Shown here in pieces: positions 45,854 through 55,019 of a stretch of 61,552 nucleotides of DNA. A program made the translations under genes and the position numbers. Source of the DNA: Acetobacter cerevisiae (lineage in GTDB: Bacteria > Pseudomonadota > Alphaproteobacteria > Acetobacterales > Acetobacteraceae); NCBI RefSeq assembly GCF_001580535.1, contig NZ_LHZA01000145.1, positions 1 to 61,552 of the forward strand, read 5' to 3'. The notes under the pieces are model-generated. The model saw only the letters and a list, made by a program, of their open reading frames with translations. It was not told the origin of the DNA and made no database searches. How positions within the stretch are numbered: position 1 is the stretch's first letter; each line of letters opens with the position of its first letter.

Positions 45854-47008
45854 TCAGGCAGGATCGACAAAGAAAGACGGTAAAAACTTCTCGTCATTTT
45901 GTAGCAACGCATCAATCTGGTCACAGGCAGCCAGAGCTTCCGTAATGGTCACATCCATATCCAGATAGCGATAGGTGCCAAGGCGGCCCATGAAAGACAC
46001 ACCACTTTCTGATTTAGCCAGCGCAATATAGCTGTCCAGCATCTTCTTTTCGTTCACCAGACGGATGGGATAGTATGGAACATCCCCCTCACCTGCCAGA
46101 CGGCTATATTCGCGGAAACAAACCGTCTGAGAGAATTTGTCCTGCTCCCACGGCGCAAAATGCTTGTGTTCCGAAATCCGGGTAAACGGCACGTTTTCAT
46201 CGCAATAGTTGATAACGGCGGTACCCTGATGATCCCCTTCATCAACAAACCGTTCAAAATCAAGCGTCCGATACCCAAGGCGCCCAAGACGGAACTGGAA
46301 ATAGCGATCAATCGGCCCTGTGTAGAAGACGTGATCGTACTTCTCTTCCAGACTCTCAAAGGAACAGCCCAGCCGAATATCAATCCCATCCACACCCAGA
46401 ATATTCTGGACAATGCTCGTATAGCCGTCTTCCGGCATACCCTGATACGGATGATTGAAGTAGTTATCGTCGTAGTTAAAGCGCAGCGGCAGGCGCTTCA
46501 GAATGGATGCCGGGAGTTCAGTCGGCTCCAGCCCCCACTGTTTCCGCGTATAGCCGTGGAAAAAGGCCTTATAGAGTTCCGGGCCAATCATGCTCAGCGC
46601 CTGCTCTTCAAAAGAGCGGGGAGCCTGAATGGAGCGGTCGGCTTTATTTTCAATAAACGTCCGTGCGTCCTTCGGTCCCATGGTCGTGCCAAAGAACTGA
46701 TTGATCGTCAGAAGGTTAACGGGCAGCGTGTAGACGCGATCTTTGGAGATTGCCTTCACGCGGTTGATGTAGGGCTGAAATTTCCCAAAGCGCTGGACGT
46801 AATCCCACGCTCTTTTGTCTGCTGTATGGAAAATGTGAGGGCCGTATTTATGGACCATCACACCAGTTTCTGCGTCTCGTTCCGTGTGGCAGTTGCCGCC
46901 CAGATGTGGGCGTTCATCCACAACCGTTACCTTATGGCCACGCTCTGCCAGATGCCGGGCAATGATCGCCCCGCTAAATCCAGCTCCCACAACGCAGAAT
47001 GATTTCAA
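45854..47008 (-). CDS. glf: UDP-galactopyranose mutase
   Basis: 384 residues; FAD enzyme that converts UDP-galactopyranose to UDP-galactofuranose. FAD-binding start FCVVGAGFSGAIIARHL, then HLGGNCHTERD, KYGPHIFHT, and FHGYTRKQWGLEP; the C-terminal FMGRLGTYRYLDMDV is the family ending. The frame has only a TTG start, supported by GGGAG seven bases upstream. It sits first in the minus-strand run with the two glycan genes, so galactofuranose is a likely building block of the product. Confidence 0.95.
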   Translation of the reverse strand: MKSFCVVGAGFSGAIIARHLAERGHKVTVVDERPHLGGNCHTERDAETGVMVHKYGPHIFHTADKRAWDYVQRFGKFQPYINRVKAISKDRVYTLPVNLLTINQFFGTTMGPKDARTFIENKADRSIQAPRSFEEQALSMIGPELYKAFFHGYTRKQWGLEPTELPASILKRLPLRFNYDDNYFNHPYQGMPEDGYTSIVQNILGVDGIDIRLGCSFESLEEKYDHVFYTGPIDRYFQFRLGRLGYRTLDFERFVDEGDHQGTAVINYCDENVPFTRISEHKHFAPWEQDKFSQTVCFREYSRLAGEGDVPYYPIRLVNEKKMLDSYIALAKSESGVSFMGRLGTYRYLDMDVTITEALAACDQIDALLQNDEKFLPSFFVDPA

Positions 47009-47015
47009 AATTTAG

Positions 47016-47020
47016 CTCCC
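47016..47020 (-). promoter_or_regulatory. ribosome binding site for the TTG start of glf
   Basis: GGGAG on the minus strand, 7 bases before the TTG at 47008. It is the reason to accept a TTG start. Confidence 0.6.
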
Positions 47021-47166
47021 GACACAATCAAGCACGCATTCAGCCAGAGCGACCATCGTCGAGCCACACTAAATGCCTTTTTTCTCTTAGCAGGCCTACC
47101 CTTGCCCTCTGCTTTGGGCAAGTCACAGCTAAAAAGAACGGCAGTATTTTTTGAAAAAGAGTGTGG

Positions 47167-47240
47167 CGCGCCCTGCTGGATTCGAACCAGCGACCCACAG
47201 CTTAGAAGGCTGTTGCTCTATCCAACTGAGCTAAGGGCGC
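47167..47240 (-). tRNA. tRNA-Arg (anticodon UCU)
   Basis: Cloverleaf on the minus strand: acceptor GCGCCC...GGGCGC, D-arm TTAGCTCAGTTGGATAGAGC, anticodon loop CTTCTAA giving UCU, and T-arm GGTTCGAATCC. The CCA end is encoded (47164-47166). It borders the glycan cluster. Confidence 0.96.
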
Positions 47241-47279
47241 GTACTCTGCACCCTCCGATAGTCGGAAAAATCCGGAAAA

Positions 47280-47585
47280 TCAATGGGTCCAGTTCTGGAT
47301 CCGGTCAAACCGGAAGTTATCCGCATAGACTTTAGGCTTACGGATACGCTGAACAGGCGCTTCAACTTCGTAGCCGATCTGCTCACGCTGAGCATAAGCC
47401 ACAGCGTTCTCACAGGAGGCAAAATACAAACGCAGCTGAGACTGGGTATCCTGACTCCCGGTCCAGCCCATCAGTGGGTCCTGATGCCTTGGAGCCGTTT
47501 GTCCGTATTCAAAAACCCACTCACGCGTGCCAGCCAATCCTGACTGCCCCGCCGCTTTAGGCTGCTTATAAATCCGTGCCGGCAT
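47280..47585 (-). CDS. complex I accessory subunit (NDUFS4/ETC_C1 family)
   Basis: 101 residues. REWVFEYGQTAPRHQDPLMGWTGSQDTQSQLRLYF and the following ...CENAVAYAQREQIGYEV form the NDUFS4 signature (the 18-kDa-like subunit of NADH:ubiquinone oxidoreductase). In alphaproteobacteria it is encoded apart from the nuo operon, as here between two tRNA genes. Its presence implies that this strain has a type I NADH dehydrogenase, which not all acetic acid bacteria keep. Confidence 0.9.
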   Translation of the reverse strand: MPARIYKQPKAAGQSGLAGTREWVFEYGQTAPRHQDPLMGWTGSQDTQSQLRLYFASCENAVAYAQREQIGYEVEAPVQRIRKPKVYADNFRFDRIQNWTH

Positions 47586-47609
47586 GGTGATGCCTCCAGA
47601 TATATGTGG

Positions 47610-47683
47610 TCGGGGCGCCCGGACTCGAACCGGGGGCCTCGTGTACCCAAAACACGCGCGCTACCAGGCTGCGCCACGCCCCG
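47610..47683 (-). tRNA. tRNA-Pro (anticodon UGG)
   Basis: Minus strand: acceptor CGGGGCG...CGCCCCG, anticodon stem CGTGT/ACACG around loop TTTGGGT (UGG), T-arm GGTTCGAGTCC. CCA is encoded (47607-47609). It lies just before the complex I subunit gene. Confidence 0.96.
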
Positions 47684-47740
47684 AATGCAGCGGAACCTAA
47701 GCGGCATTCGGCAGGCTGGCAAGCCCATTCCGGTAAAAAA

Positions 47741-48226
47741 TCAGTCAGCCTTGTCCATTGTCTTGCTGGCAAGCGGCGGAACAAACAGCGGAGCCGTATC
47801 CCACGGGAACAAAACCCAGGTATCCTGCGGCACTTCAACAACAAAATGGTTGGTCAGTTTCATTCCGGCAGGCTTGGCATACAGGCAGGCAAAATAAGCC
47901 TTGGGCAACCGCTCACGCACAACACGGGCCGTCACGCCAGAATCCACCAGGTCATCGATAACAAGGAAGCCCTCGCCATCGCCTGCTGCATCAGGAGACT
48001 TGATGATGGTGGGCTTGCCACGTTCTTCTTCATCATAGGTGACGACGGAAATGGTCTCGACCAGACGGCAGTTCAGCTCCCGTGCAATAATCGCTGCCGG
48101 GATCAAGCCGCCGCGTGTGACGGCCACCACGCCTTTAAACGGCATTTTGGGCACAAGAGCCTCTGCCAGAATACGAGCATCTCTATGTAACTGGTCCCAC
48201 GTGACAGTCGCGTAGTTTACGGCCAT
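47741..48226 (-). CDS. gpt: xanthine-guanine phosphoribosyltransferase
   Basis: 161 residues; turns guanine and xanthine into GMP and XMP with PRPP. The PRPP loop is FLVIDDLVDSGVTARVV, and VTRGGLIPAAIIAREL is the N-terminal phosphate loop. DTWVLFPWD is the guanine-site ending typical of Gpt. It diverges from upp across 144 bases, so purine and pyrimidine salvage may share a control region. Confidence 0.94.
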   Translation of the reverse strand: MAVNYATVTWDQLHRDARILAEALVPKMPFKGVVAVTRGGLIPAAIIARELNCRLVETISVVTYDEEERGKPTIIKSPDAAGDGEGFLVIDDLVDSGVTARVVRERLPKAYFACLYAKPAGMKLTNHFVVEVPQDTWVLFPWDTAPLFVPPLASKTMDKAD

Positions 48227-48370
48227 CTGGCTCTACTTCCTCTTCAAACAAACATCAGGCCAGACAGACCCAGCCAACAGGCCCCCTTTTGGGCCGTGCA
48301 GCGCCCTTCTGCCACTAGTCCGGGCCGCCCTGCAAATTTCCATTAAGAAAAATTTCCTGCTTCAGGGAAT

Positions 48371-49057
48371 ATGGCGGAATTTTCTTTCAATCGTTATGCT
48401 TCCCCCATGACTTTAGAAACCCCTCCCCCTCTCCCTCCTGTGGTGCTTGATCACCCGCTCATTCAGCACAAGCTGACACACCTGCGCCGCAAGGAAACCT
48501 CTACAGCCGGTTTCCGCCGTCTGGTGCGCGAACTCAGCCTGCTGATGTGCTATGAAGCCACGCGCGATCTCCCTCTGGAGCCGGTCGAAATTACAACGCC
48601 GCTCGAAACCATGCAGGGCGAACAACTGGCTGGCCCGGATGTCTGCTTCATCTCCATTCTGCGCGCCGGCAATGGCCTGCTGGATGGCATGCTGGACCTC
48701 GTGCCGTTCGCGCCTGTGGGGCATATCGGCTTGTATCGTGACCCGGATAGCCTTGAGGCTGTGGAATACTACCTCAAGCTGCCAACACAGATTGCCTCGC
48801 GCCGCTGCATTGTGGTCGACCCCATGCTGGCAACCGGCCACAGTGCTGCTGCTGCTCTGACGCGCCTGAAAGAGAAGGGGGCTAAACGTCTGCTGTTTGT
48901 CTGCCTGCTCTCCACCCCGGAAGGCATTGCCTGCCTGCAGAAGGCCCACCCAGATGTGCCTATCCTGACCTGCTCGATTGATCGCGGGCTGGATGAACAC
49001 GGCTATATCCGCCCCGGTCTTGGGGACGCTGGCGACCGTCTGTTCAGCACCCGTTAA
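48371..49057 (+). CDS. upp: uracil phosphoribosyltransferase
   Basis: 228 residues; makes UMP from uracil and PRPP. Motifs: [57 protein letters not shown] and [15 protein letters not shown] (PRPP loop); the end is [25 protein letters not shown] later ATG at 48407 is possible and would remove twelve non-conserved residues. The DUF1275 gene starts 5 bases after its stop. Confidence 0.95.
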   Translation: MAEFSFNRYASPMTLETPPPLPPVVLDHPLIQHKLTHLRRKETSTAGFRRLVRELSLLMCYEATRDLPLEPVEITTPLETMQGEQLAGPDVCFISILRAGNGLLDGMLDLVPFAPVGHIGLYRDPDSLEAVEYYLKLPTQIASRRCIVVDPMLATGHSAAAALTRLKEKGAKRLLFVCLLSTPEGIACLQKAHPDVPILTCSIDRGLDEHGYIRPGLGDAGDRLFSTR

Positions 49058-49062
49058 TCCGC

Positions 49063-49674
49063 ATGGCGTCTGCTCCGGTTTTGGCATCCGCCCGCCGCAT
49101 TCTGCTTCTTGGTCTGTTGGCGGGCTACATCAATGCGCTCAGCTTTATTGATCTGGGCGGGATGTTTGCGGGTGCCATGACCGGAAACACCATCCATATG
49201 GACGCCACTTTTGCAGCGGGAAACTGGCAGCATGGCCTGCAGGTTGCAGAACTCATTCTGGTCTTTTTCCTGACTGCCATTCTTGCAGCCTGCCTTAGGT
49301 TTGTTACCCTGCCAGTCTATGGTTTTGTGATAATGGCTGTCCTGCTGATTATCGCACAGAGTGTTTATGGCGCGCCCCATCAGATGCGTTATGAATGCCT
49401 TGTCCTGCCTGCCCTCATGGCCGTTCAGGGGCAGACGCTGGCACGCTTTTCCGGCAATGCCATTCAGACCGTTGTCATCACCAGCAATCTGCTGAAATGC
49501 GCTGCGGCCCTTGCTGCCTGGCTCATGTCTTGCCTGCCGGGCAGCACTGTTCCTCGCCCCCGTCGCAGTGCCATTTTTTTACCCGGCCTGTCATGGGTGG
49601 CCTTTCTGCTGGGGGCCGCAACAGCCTCCATGGCTCTGAGCCTGAAAACCAGCTTCCCTTTCCCGAATAGCTGA
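49063..49674 (+). CDS. YoaK/DUF1275-family membrane protein
   Basis: 203 residues with about six membrane helices. GYINALSFIDLGGMFAGAMTGNTIHM is the DUF1275 signature. Function unknown; proposed as transporters by hydrophobicity only. It lies 5 bases after upp, so it is probably cotranscribed; a role in nucleobase movement would fit but is speculation. Confidence 0.85.
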   Translation: MASAPVLASARRILLLGLLAGYINALSFIDLGGMFAGAMTGNTIHMDATFAAGNWQHGLQVAELILVFFLTAILAACLRFVTLPVYGFVIMAVLLIIAQSVYGAPHQMRYECLVLPALMAVQGQTLARFSGNAIQTVVITSNLLKCAAALAAWLMSCLPGSTVPRPRRSAIFLPGLSWVAFLLGAATASMALSLKTSFPFPNS

Positions 49675-49756
49675 CATGCCCGCGGGCTCTTGGTGGCAAA
49701 CGCCGTTCTCAGTAGGACACTCAGGTGACAAAGACTGAGAAGCAAGGCGGCCAAGT

Positions 49757-50269
49757 ATGAGCATATCGTGGGGTGATTTTCAGGCTGTCGTGCAGCTCTC
49801 TGCGGGTCTTAACGTCGCCATTCTCAGTTTTGTCGATATCAGCCTGCCCGCCATCAAGGAACGGCGTCGGGTCTTTGTAAAAGCCCGGCAGGAACTGGAT
49901 ATCCATCGCAAAAACCCCCACATGCGCACGGACGCCCAAAAAGAAAGCCACGCGAACGCCATAGATGACGTGGACCGCAGGCTTTTTGACCTCTGGCGGG
50001 AAACCTCCGCTTTTGAAAGCATTGAGGACTCCCTGATCAAATCCACCGGCGTCTTTGGATTTTTTGGCGCGGTGCTGAGCATTGGCCTGCTCTGGTATTC
50101 CGCCCTGCACTATAATGAGGACATCTCTTTTACCGGCGAATTGCTGACTGTCCTCTCTTTCTTCTCATTGCTGGCCGCGTTTCTCATCAATTTTGTCACG
50201 GCCTCCAAGGCGTCGCAATATACCAAACGGTGCAACGCCCTGCGCGACCATATGCGGGTCAAGCTCTAA
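49757..50269 (+). CDS. membrane protein of unknown function
   Basis: 170 residues. A first hydrophobic segment near the start (about 8-32), a charged cytoplasmic middle rich in Arg, Lys and Asp (about 35-100), then two membrane helices close together (about 95-115 and 125-150) and a short basic tail. I do not recognise a family. The ATG has no strong Shine-Dalgarno sequence. It converges on the PQQ-type dehydrogenase gene, with 14 bases between stops. Confidence 0.7.
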   Translation: MSISWGDFQAVVQLSAGLNVAILSFVDISLPAIKERRRVFVKARQELDIHRKNPHMRTDAQKESHANAIDDVDRRLFDLWRETSAFESIEDSLIKSTGVFGFFGAVLSIGLLWYSALHYNEDISFTGELLTVLSFFSLLAAFLINFVTASKASQYTKRCNALRDHMRVKL

Positions 50270-50283
50270 GCCGCCCCGTATCC

Positions 50284-51423
50284 TTACGGGCTGCCGCCGT
50301 AAGTCAGTTTGTAGATCGTGCCGGACAGATCATCACTGATCAGCACGCTCCCATCCGCCATGGGCTGCACGTCAACCGGACGCCCCCATGCGGTCTGACC
50401 ATTCCTAAACCCGCTCACCAGCACTTCCGGCGCCTGCGGTTTACCATCAGGCCCAAAATGCACCGTGACAACCTGATACCCGGCAAGCGTGCTGCGATTC
50501 CATGAGCCGTGTTCGGCGATAATCAGCGCACCTCGATACGAGGCAGGAAACTCTGTTCCCTCATAAAAGCGCAGCCCCAGAGCGGCGACATGCGCCCCCA
50601 AAAGCAACGCAGGCGGCGTGAACTCACTGCAGGCATGCTGCTTTCCAAATTGCGGATCGGGCAAATTGCCCTGATGGCAATACGGATACCCAAACGATTC
50701 TCCGGGGCGGCTCACCCGGTTCAGTTCGTCCGAGGGAACATCATCCCCCAGATTATCCCGTCCATTATCGGTAAACCATAATGCGCCCGTCCCCGGCTGC
50801 CATGTGAAACCAACCGTATTGCGGATGCCAAAGGCCACGTCCTGCCGATCGGTCCCATCAGGCTTCATGCTGAGCAGACGCCCAAATTTATGCCCGACAT
50901 CGCAAATATTACACGGCGACCCAATGGGCACATACAGTCTGCCATCTGGCCCGAACGCTATAAATTTCCAGGAGTGATCGCCATCCTCATAGGGCAGTGC
51001 ATCCGCCACCACCTCCGGTGCAGCTGGCGCATCCAGATGGTGCTCAATATCCCGCAGGGCCACAATGCGCTGGGTATCGGAAATGTAGAGATCACCCCGG
51101 TAAAACGCCACGCCAACGGGCTGGTTCAGCCCATGGGCAATTGTGCGGACTTTGGTGGCATGGCCAGCCTGATCGGTTGAAATGGCATAGACCACGCCCG
51201 GACCCATTGTGCCGACAAACACCGTGCCCTGCGCCCCAATGGCCATTTCCCGCGCGCCGGGCACCTGAAACGAGAAAATCCCGATATGGAAGCCTGCCGG
51301 CACATGCAGTTCGTCAAGTTTTGCTGCGGCCAGACTGTGCCCGGCGATCACCACGGATGCGACGCCACTCACCGCACACGCGAACAGTGCGCGGGCAAGT
51401 CTGTTTCTGAAAGGTTTCTGCAT
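50284..51423 (-). CDS. PQQ-dependent sugar dehydrogenase (soluble aldose / sorbosone dehydrogenase type)
   Basis: 379 residues with a Sec signal peptide (about 1-33, ending SLAAA). The mature part is a six-bladed propeller of the soluble PQQ glucose/sorbosone dehydrogenase family: GLNQPVGVAFYRGDLYIS, FGPDGRLYVPIGSPCN, GIRNTVGFTWQPGTGALWFTDNGRD and WGRPVDVQPMADGSVLISDD. It should oxidise a sugar or aldehyde in the periplasm. Extra cysteines (CNIC and YCHQG..HAC) probably form disulfides. The true substrate is not predictable, and some relatives do not bind PQQ tightly. Confidence 0.82.
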   Translation of the reverse strand: MQKPFRNRLARALFACAVSGVASVVIAGHSLAAAKLDELHVPAGFHIGIFSFQVPGAREMAIGAQGTVFVGTMGPGVVYAISTDQAGHATKVRTIAHGLNQPVGVAFYRGDLYISDTQRIVALRDIEHHLDAPAAPEVVADALPYEDGDHSWKFIAFGPDGRLYVPIGSPCNICDVGHKFGRLLSMKPDGTDRQDVAFGIRNTVGFTWQPGTGALWFTDNGRDNLGDDVPSDELNRVSRPGESFGYPYCHQGNLPDPQFGKQHACSEFTPPALLLGAHVAALGLRFYEGTEFPASYRGALIIAEHGSWNRSTLAGYQVVTVHFGPDGKPQAPEVLVSGFRNGQTAWGRPVDVQPMADGSVLISDDLSGTIYKLTYGGSP

Positions 51424-51669
51424 AGCTTTCCCCCGGCAGCGAAAATCGTCCCTTTGTCTGCTGTAAACGCCGCATCGAGCAGTTCCAAAACAAATACGCC
51501 CCGCTAGGCCCTACTGACGCATTTATGAAGACGCACTAAAAGCGCCGTAACCCGCTGATCTGCGTCCCGCATCTGAGAGTTGTATGACGCAACCACCCGC
51601 CCAATATAGGAGGCGGAAAAGGGTCTTCCTCATTATAGCCCTTCGATATTGAAGAAACGGATCGTAACA

Positions 51670-52365
51670 ATGCGTCTTAATGCTAAAGCGTCTCTGGCCG
51701 CACTGGCTGTTCTGACAGCTACTCCCATGCTGGCCCACGCAGAGAGCCTCCATACCAAGTGGGAAAACTTCAAGGCTGGCCGCGCCTTCCATCACCTGTC
51801 CGCTGACGGCCAGCGCGCCATGGCCGATATTGTGCAGGCGCGTGAAACGCTTGCCGCTGGCAACACCGATGCCGCAATCCCGGCCCTTTACGATGCGCAG
51901 AAGCGTCTGACAGCAGCCAGCAAAGCGGAAACGAAATTTGATGCCGCAGAAAGCCAGCTTCAGCCTGCGCCTCAGCGCCCGGTTTCTCCGTCCCATATGC
52001 CCGTGACGACCCCGACCACATGGATCCCGGTTGGTGGCGAATTTATTGCAACGGAAACACTGGCTCCGGAAAAGAAAGCAGCTGTTGCAACAGCCAATGG
52101 CCAGCTTAAAGCCGGTCAGCCGGATCAAGCTGCGCAGACCATGCAGGTTGTGGGAGAAAATGCGGATTTCATTATCGCGCTGACCCCGCTGGCGCAGACA
52201 CAGGGTGCCCTGAACCGCGCAACGGTCTTTACTGAAGGCAAGCAGGCTCCGGAAGCCGTCGCTGCCCTCGACCAGATCCTCAACGGTCTGGTGTTTGTCT
52301 CAGAAGATTTTGCTGAAACTGCAATGCCGGATAACGGTAAAGCCCCCGCAAAATCCAGCCACTAA
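51670..52365 (+). CDS. YfdX-family periplasmic protein
   Basis: 231 residues. Signal peptide MRLNAKASLAAL...AHA, then an all-helical region with repeated pattern of about 40 residues (DIVQARETLAAGNTDAAIPAL, then AAVATANGQLKAGQPDQAAQTM). TWIPVGGEFIATETLAPEKK is the central YfdX signature. In E. coli YfdX is a periplasmic protein of the EvgA acid-response regulon with reported chaperone-like behaviour; a role in acid tolerance here is inference. ATG is preferred to an upstream TTG (51649). It ends in a terminator, facing the TonB receptor gene. Confidence 0.8.
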   Translation: MRLNAKASLAALAVLTATPMLAHAESLHTKWENFKAGRAFHHLSADGQRAMADIVQARETLAAGNTDAAIPALYDAQKRLTAASKAETKFDAAESQLQPAPQRPVSPSHMPVTTPTTWIPVGGEFIATETLAPEKKAAVATANGQLKAGQPDQAAQTMQVVGENADFIIALTPLAQTQGALNRATVFTEGKQAPEAVAALDQILNGLVFVSEDFAETAMPDNGKAPAKSSH

Positions 52366-52383
52366 ACAGTTTGATGCTAAAGG

Positions 52384-52412
52384 ACGGAGGAGCACACAGC
52401 CCCTCCGTTTTT
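52384..52412 (+). terminator. terminator of the YfdX gene
   Basis: ACGGAGG / CCTCCGT with an 11-base loop, followed by five T. It separates two convergent genes. Confidence 0.8.
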
Positions 52413-52419
52413 CAGAGTT

Positions 52420-54867
52420 TTAGAGATCGACGCTGGCCGTCCCCATCACCATGAAGGGTGCTGCGATGGAGTAGGACGTGCTGCCACCCTTGATCTTGGA
52501 CCCATACATTCCCGTCGCTGCCAGAGCATTGGCGGCTGTGCCGCTTACAAACCCCAGATAGTGACGGTCTGTAATATTCCGCAGGTTCAGGCGCAGGGTC
52601 GGAGATTTCATAATCCCCCAGTCCTTGAAACGATACCCGGCACTGATGTTCATCGTCAGATAACCAGGAATATGCTGGTCATTCACGAAGGTTGCATACT
52701 GCTTGGCAACGTATTTCAGGCTGTATCCGCCAAACAGGTGGCCATCATCGTAATCAAGATTGAAACCAAGCTGATACTTGGGGGTCTGCGGAGCAAATTT
52801 GCCTTTGCTGAACACAAAGTCACTTGTGCCGCCTGCCGCAACATTACTATCCGTGCGGGCATTGATGTATTCCGCGGAGAAATACGGACGCAGGTGATAC
52901 AGAATGGGGCGCGTGCCCACTTCCACATCCACACCATCGGCATGGGAGTTCCCGCCGTTGATGCTCCGGCTATAGGTATCTCCGGTCGGCATGGTCACCG
53001 TCTGCTGATACAGGCGGTTGGTAAAGTTGTAATGGAAATACGTTATCGAGCCCATGACAGTCGGGCCCTGATAGCGCCAGCCGAACTCCTCGGAGATGGA
53101 AATTTCCGGCCGCATGTCGGCGTTAGCCTGCGTCGTGTAGCCCTTCGTCTTTGTGCTGTAGGCCCCGGAATCATACAGTGATGTATTCATCGGGATACGG
53201 AAGTTTGTTGTTGAGGACGCGAAGAGCTGGTTTTCGTTATTAATCTTGAAGCGGATGGACGCCGCCGGCAGCGGTTCCTGCCATGAACCATTGATGTAAG
53301 GACCGGTAGACGTGTTGGGGAGGAAGTTATGCCCCTCACGATTGACCACGGCATACTTCAGGCCAGCTTCAAGAGTAAGGCGGTTATTCAGCAGAGACAG
53401 ACTGTCTGCGATGAACATCGTATGAATACGGGTCTGCGTCAGAGTATCGCGATACTGTGCCGTCTCACCGTTTGAAAGCACCATATTCGGGCCGCTCGCC
53501 AGCAGATCATAAGGTTTGCCGGTCGCGTTATCTATCAGGCTGTAAGGCCCTGTCTGGATCTGCTTTGAGTATTCAAACCAGTAACCAACCGACAGACGGT
53601 TGATCCCTGTATGCAGGGACAGCTTTGTCACGGCACCGGGGCGATAGGTCTGCGTGTTGGACGGGTTATACAGAAGGATAGATTTTGTATTGGACGGATT
53701 ATACGGCCCGATGGAGCCCGTCACGGTCTGCTCACCATACTGCTGGTTGGTGAGGTCTTCGTTATACGCGCCACCGGCATTTCCGTTCCCGTACCAGAAA
53801 TAGGGGGTTTCCGTCAGGGTCAGGTTCTTTGTCAGCGTAAAGGTTGACGGCGCACTGGCATAAATATTGGTAAACGGGTTGCGATGTAACTGGTAGTAGT
53901 TCCCGCTTGGCTTTTTCGGGTCCCAGTTGCTTTCGTAACTGTTGTGAATGCCCTTTTGCTGCCAGGTTGACATACGGGTTGTCGGGAATGTCACGCCTTT
54001 TGACTGGTTCCCCACCAGAGAGAAAGACACAACGTTGCCTTTACCCCAGGCGCTCACCCATTTGGTTTCACCATGCAGCTTGCCCTGCCCACCCGGGCCG
54101 CGCCAGGATTGCTCAGCCGCATCGGAGAAGGATACAAAGCCCTTTACGTTGGTATTCCCAACATAACCGGTGTCCAGACGCCCAAAAATACGGCGTGCAT
54201 TATAATTGCCGTAAGAGCCGACAATCTTGCCGCCCAGACGGTCCTTGGGATTCATCAGATACATGCTGACGGCACCGCCGGTCGCACTGATATGCGGGCT
54301 ATCCAGATCCGCTGAGCCCTGTTCCACATTAATGGTGCGCAGGTTTTCAGGGTCCACAATTTCCTGCGGATAAACAGCGTAGCTGCCGATATCGTTGATC
54401 GGGAAGCCTTCAAGCGTAAAGCCAATCTGGCTTTCGCTCAGACCATGCATGGTCATGTGGCCGCCGGAAAGACCCATCGGATCGGTAGACGTGGTGTTAA
54501 TGCCCGGCAGCATTTCAATCAGCTGCATCGGGTTAAGGCCACTGGCCTGTTTTTCAATATATTCCGCTGTGATGGTGGAGCGCGACTTGGGCGCGTCTTC
54601 CTTAATCATCAGACCGCCGCCCACCTGCCGGTGACGCCCACCCTTCACTTCAACCCTTTCAGGCCCCTGATCAGTCGGTGCGGTTGAACCCATCATTGAA
54701 GGCTCATTGGAGGAAACTTTTGACGATGAAGCAGCGCGCACATGCCCGTTGTTCTTTTCCGTCGTGTCAGGTTCTGCTGCGGCGAAAGCCACTGAGAACG
54801 GGAGCGTTGTAAAGCCAATCAGCGCGGAAGTGGCCAAAAGTTTCTGCATAGTGGTCAACAGTTCCAT
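52420..54867 (-). CDS. TonB-dependent outer membrane receptor
   Basis: 815 residues. Signal peptide, a non-conserved Ser-rich linker (about 35-70), a TonB-box-like ERVEVKGG, plug domain (about 90-210, with LIEMLPGINTTS and GLSESQIGFTLEGFPINDIG), then a 22-strand barrel. The barrel ends in NLRNITDRHYLGF and GTASVDL: the usual C-terminal aromatic is absent and the last residue is Leu. The ligand is unknown; siderophore, phosphate compound or vitamin are options. A second ATG at 54849 would give a more standard signal peptide. Confidence 0.87.
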   Translation of the reverse strand: MELLTTMQKLLATSALIGFTTLPFSVAFAAAEPDTTEKNNGHVRAASSSKVSSNEPSMMGSTAPTDQGPERVEVKGGRHRQVGGGLMIKEDAPKSRSTITAEYIEKQASGLNPMQLIEMLPGINTTSTDPMGLSGGHMTMHGLSESQIGFTLEGFPINDIGSYAVYPQEIVDPENLRTINVEQGSADLDSPHISATGGAVSMYLMNPKDRLGGKIVGSYGNYNARRIFGRLDTGYVGNTNVKGFVSFSDAAEQSWRGPGGQGKLHGETKWVSAWGKGNVVSFSLVGNQSKGVTFPTTRMSTWQQKGIHNSYESNWDPKKPSGNYYQLHRNPFTNIYASAPSTFTLTKNLTLTETPYFWYGNGNAGGAYNEDLTNQQYGEQTVTGSIGPYNPSNTKSILLYNPSNTQTYRPGAVTKLSLHTGINRLSVGYWFEYSKQIQTGPYSLIDNATGKPYDLLASGPNMVLSNGETAQYRDTLTQTRIHTMFIADSLSLLNNRLTLEAGLKYAVVNREGHNFLPNTSTGPYINGSWQEPLPAASIRFKINNENQLFASSTTNFRIPMNTSLYDSGAYSTKTKGYTTQANADMRPEISISEEFGWRYQGPTVMGSITYFHYNFTNRLYQQTVTMPTGDTYSRSINGGNSHADGVDVEVGTRPILYHLRPYFSAEYINARTDSNVAAGGTSDFVFSKGKFAPQTPKYQLGFNLDYDDGHLFGGYSLKYVAKQYATFVNDQHIPGYLTMNISAGYRFKDWGIMKSPTLRLNLRNITDRHYLGFVSGTAANALAATGMYGSKIKGGSTSYSIAAPFMVMGTASVDL

Positions 54868-54951
54868 TCAAAATATCGTTAAGCGCCGCCCTCCTTTAAC
54901 ATCTGTAAAATAGGTTTTATTTTAAATTTTTATGACACGCATACAAAAATG

Positions 54952-54966
54952 AAAGCATGATGCTTT
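54952..54966. promoter_or_regulatory. palindrome upstream of the TonB receptor
   Basis: AAAGCAT-G-ATGCTTT, perfect 7-base arms around one base, some 85 bases before the receptor ATG. Position and symmetry suggest an operator. It does not match a classical Fur box. Confidence 0.35.
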
Positions 54967-55019
54967 TTTGCAACAATTCGAAATCACAACGATAAATTTT
55001 TTCGAGAATTTCTCCAAAA

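Noticed and set aside
50902-50913. CNIC in the PQQ-type dehydrogenase as a cytochrome c heme site
   Set aside because: The heme motif needs CxxCH; Asp follows the second Cys here.
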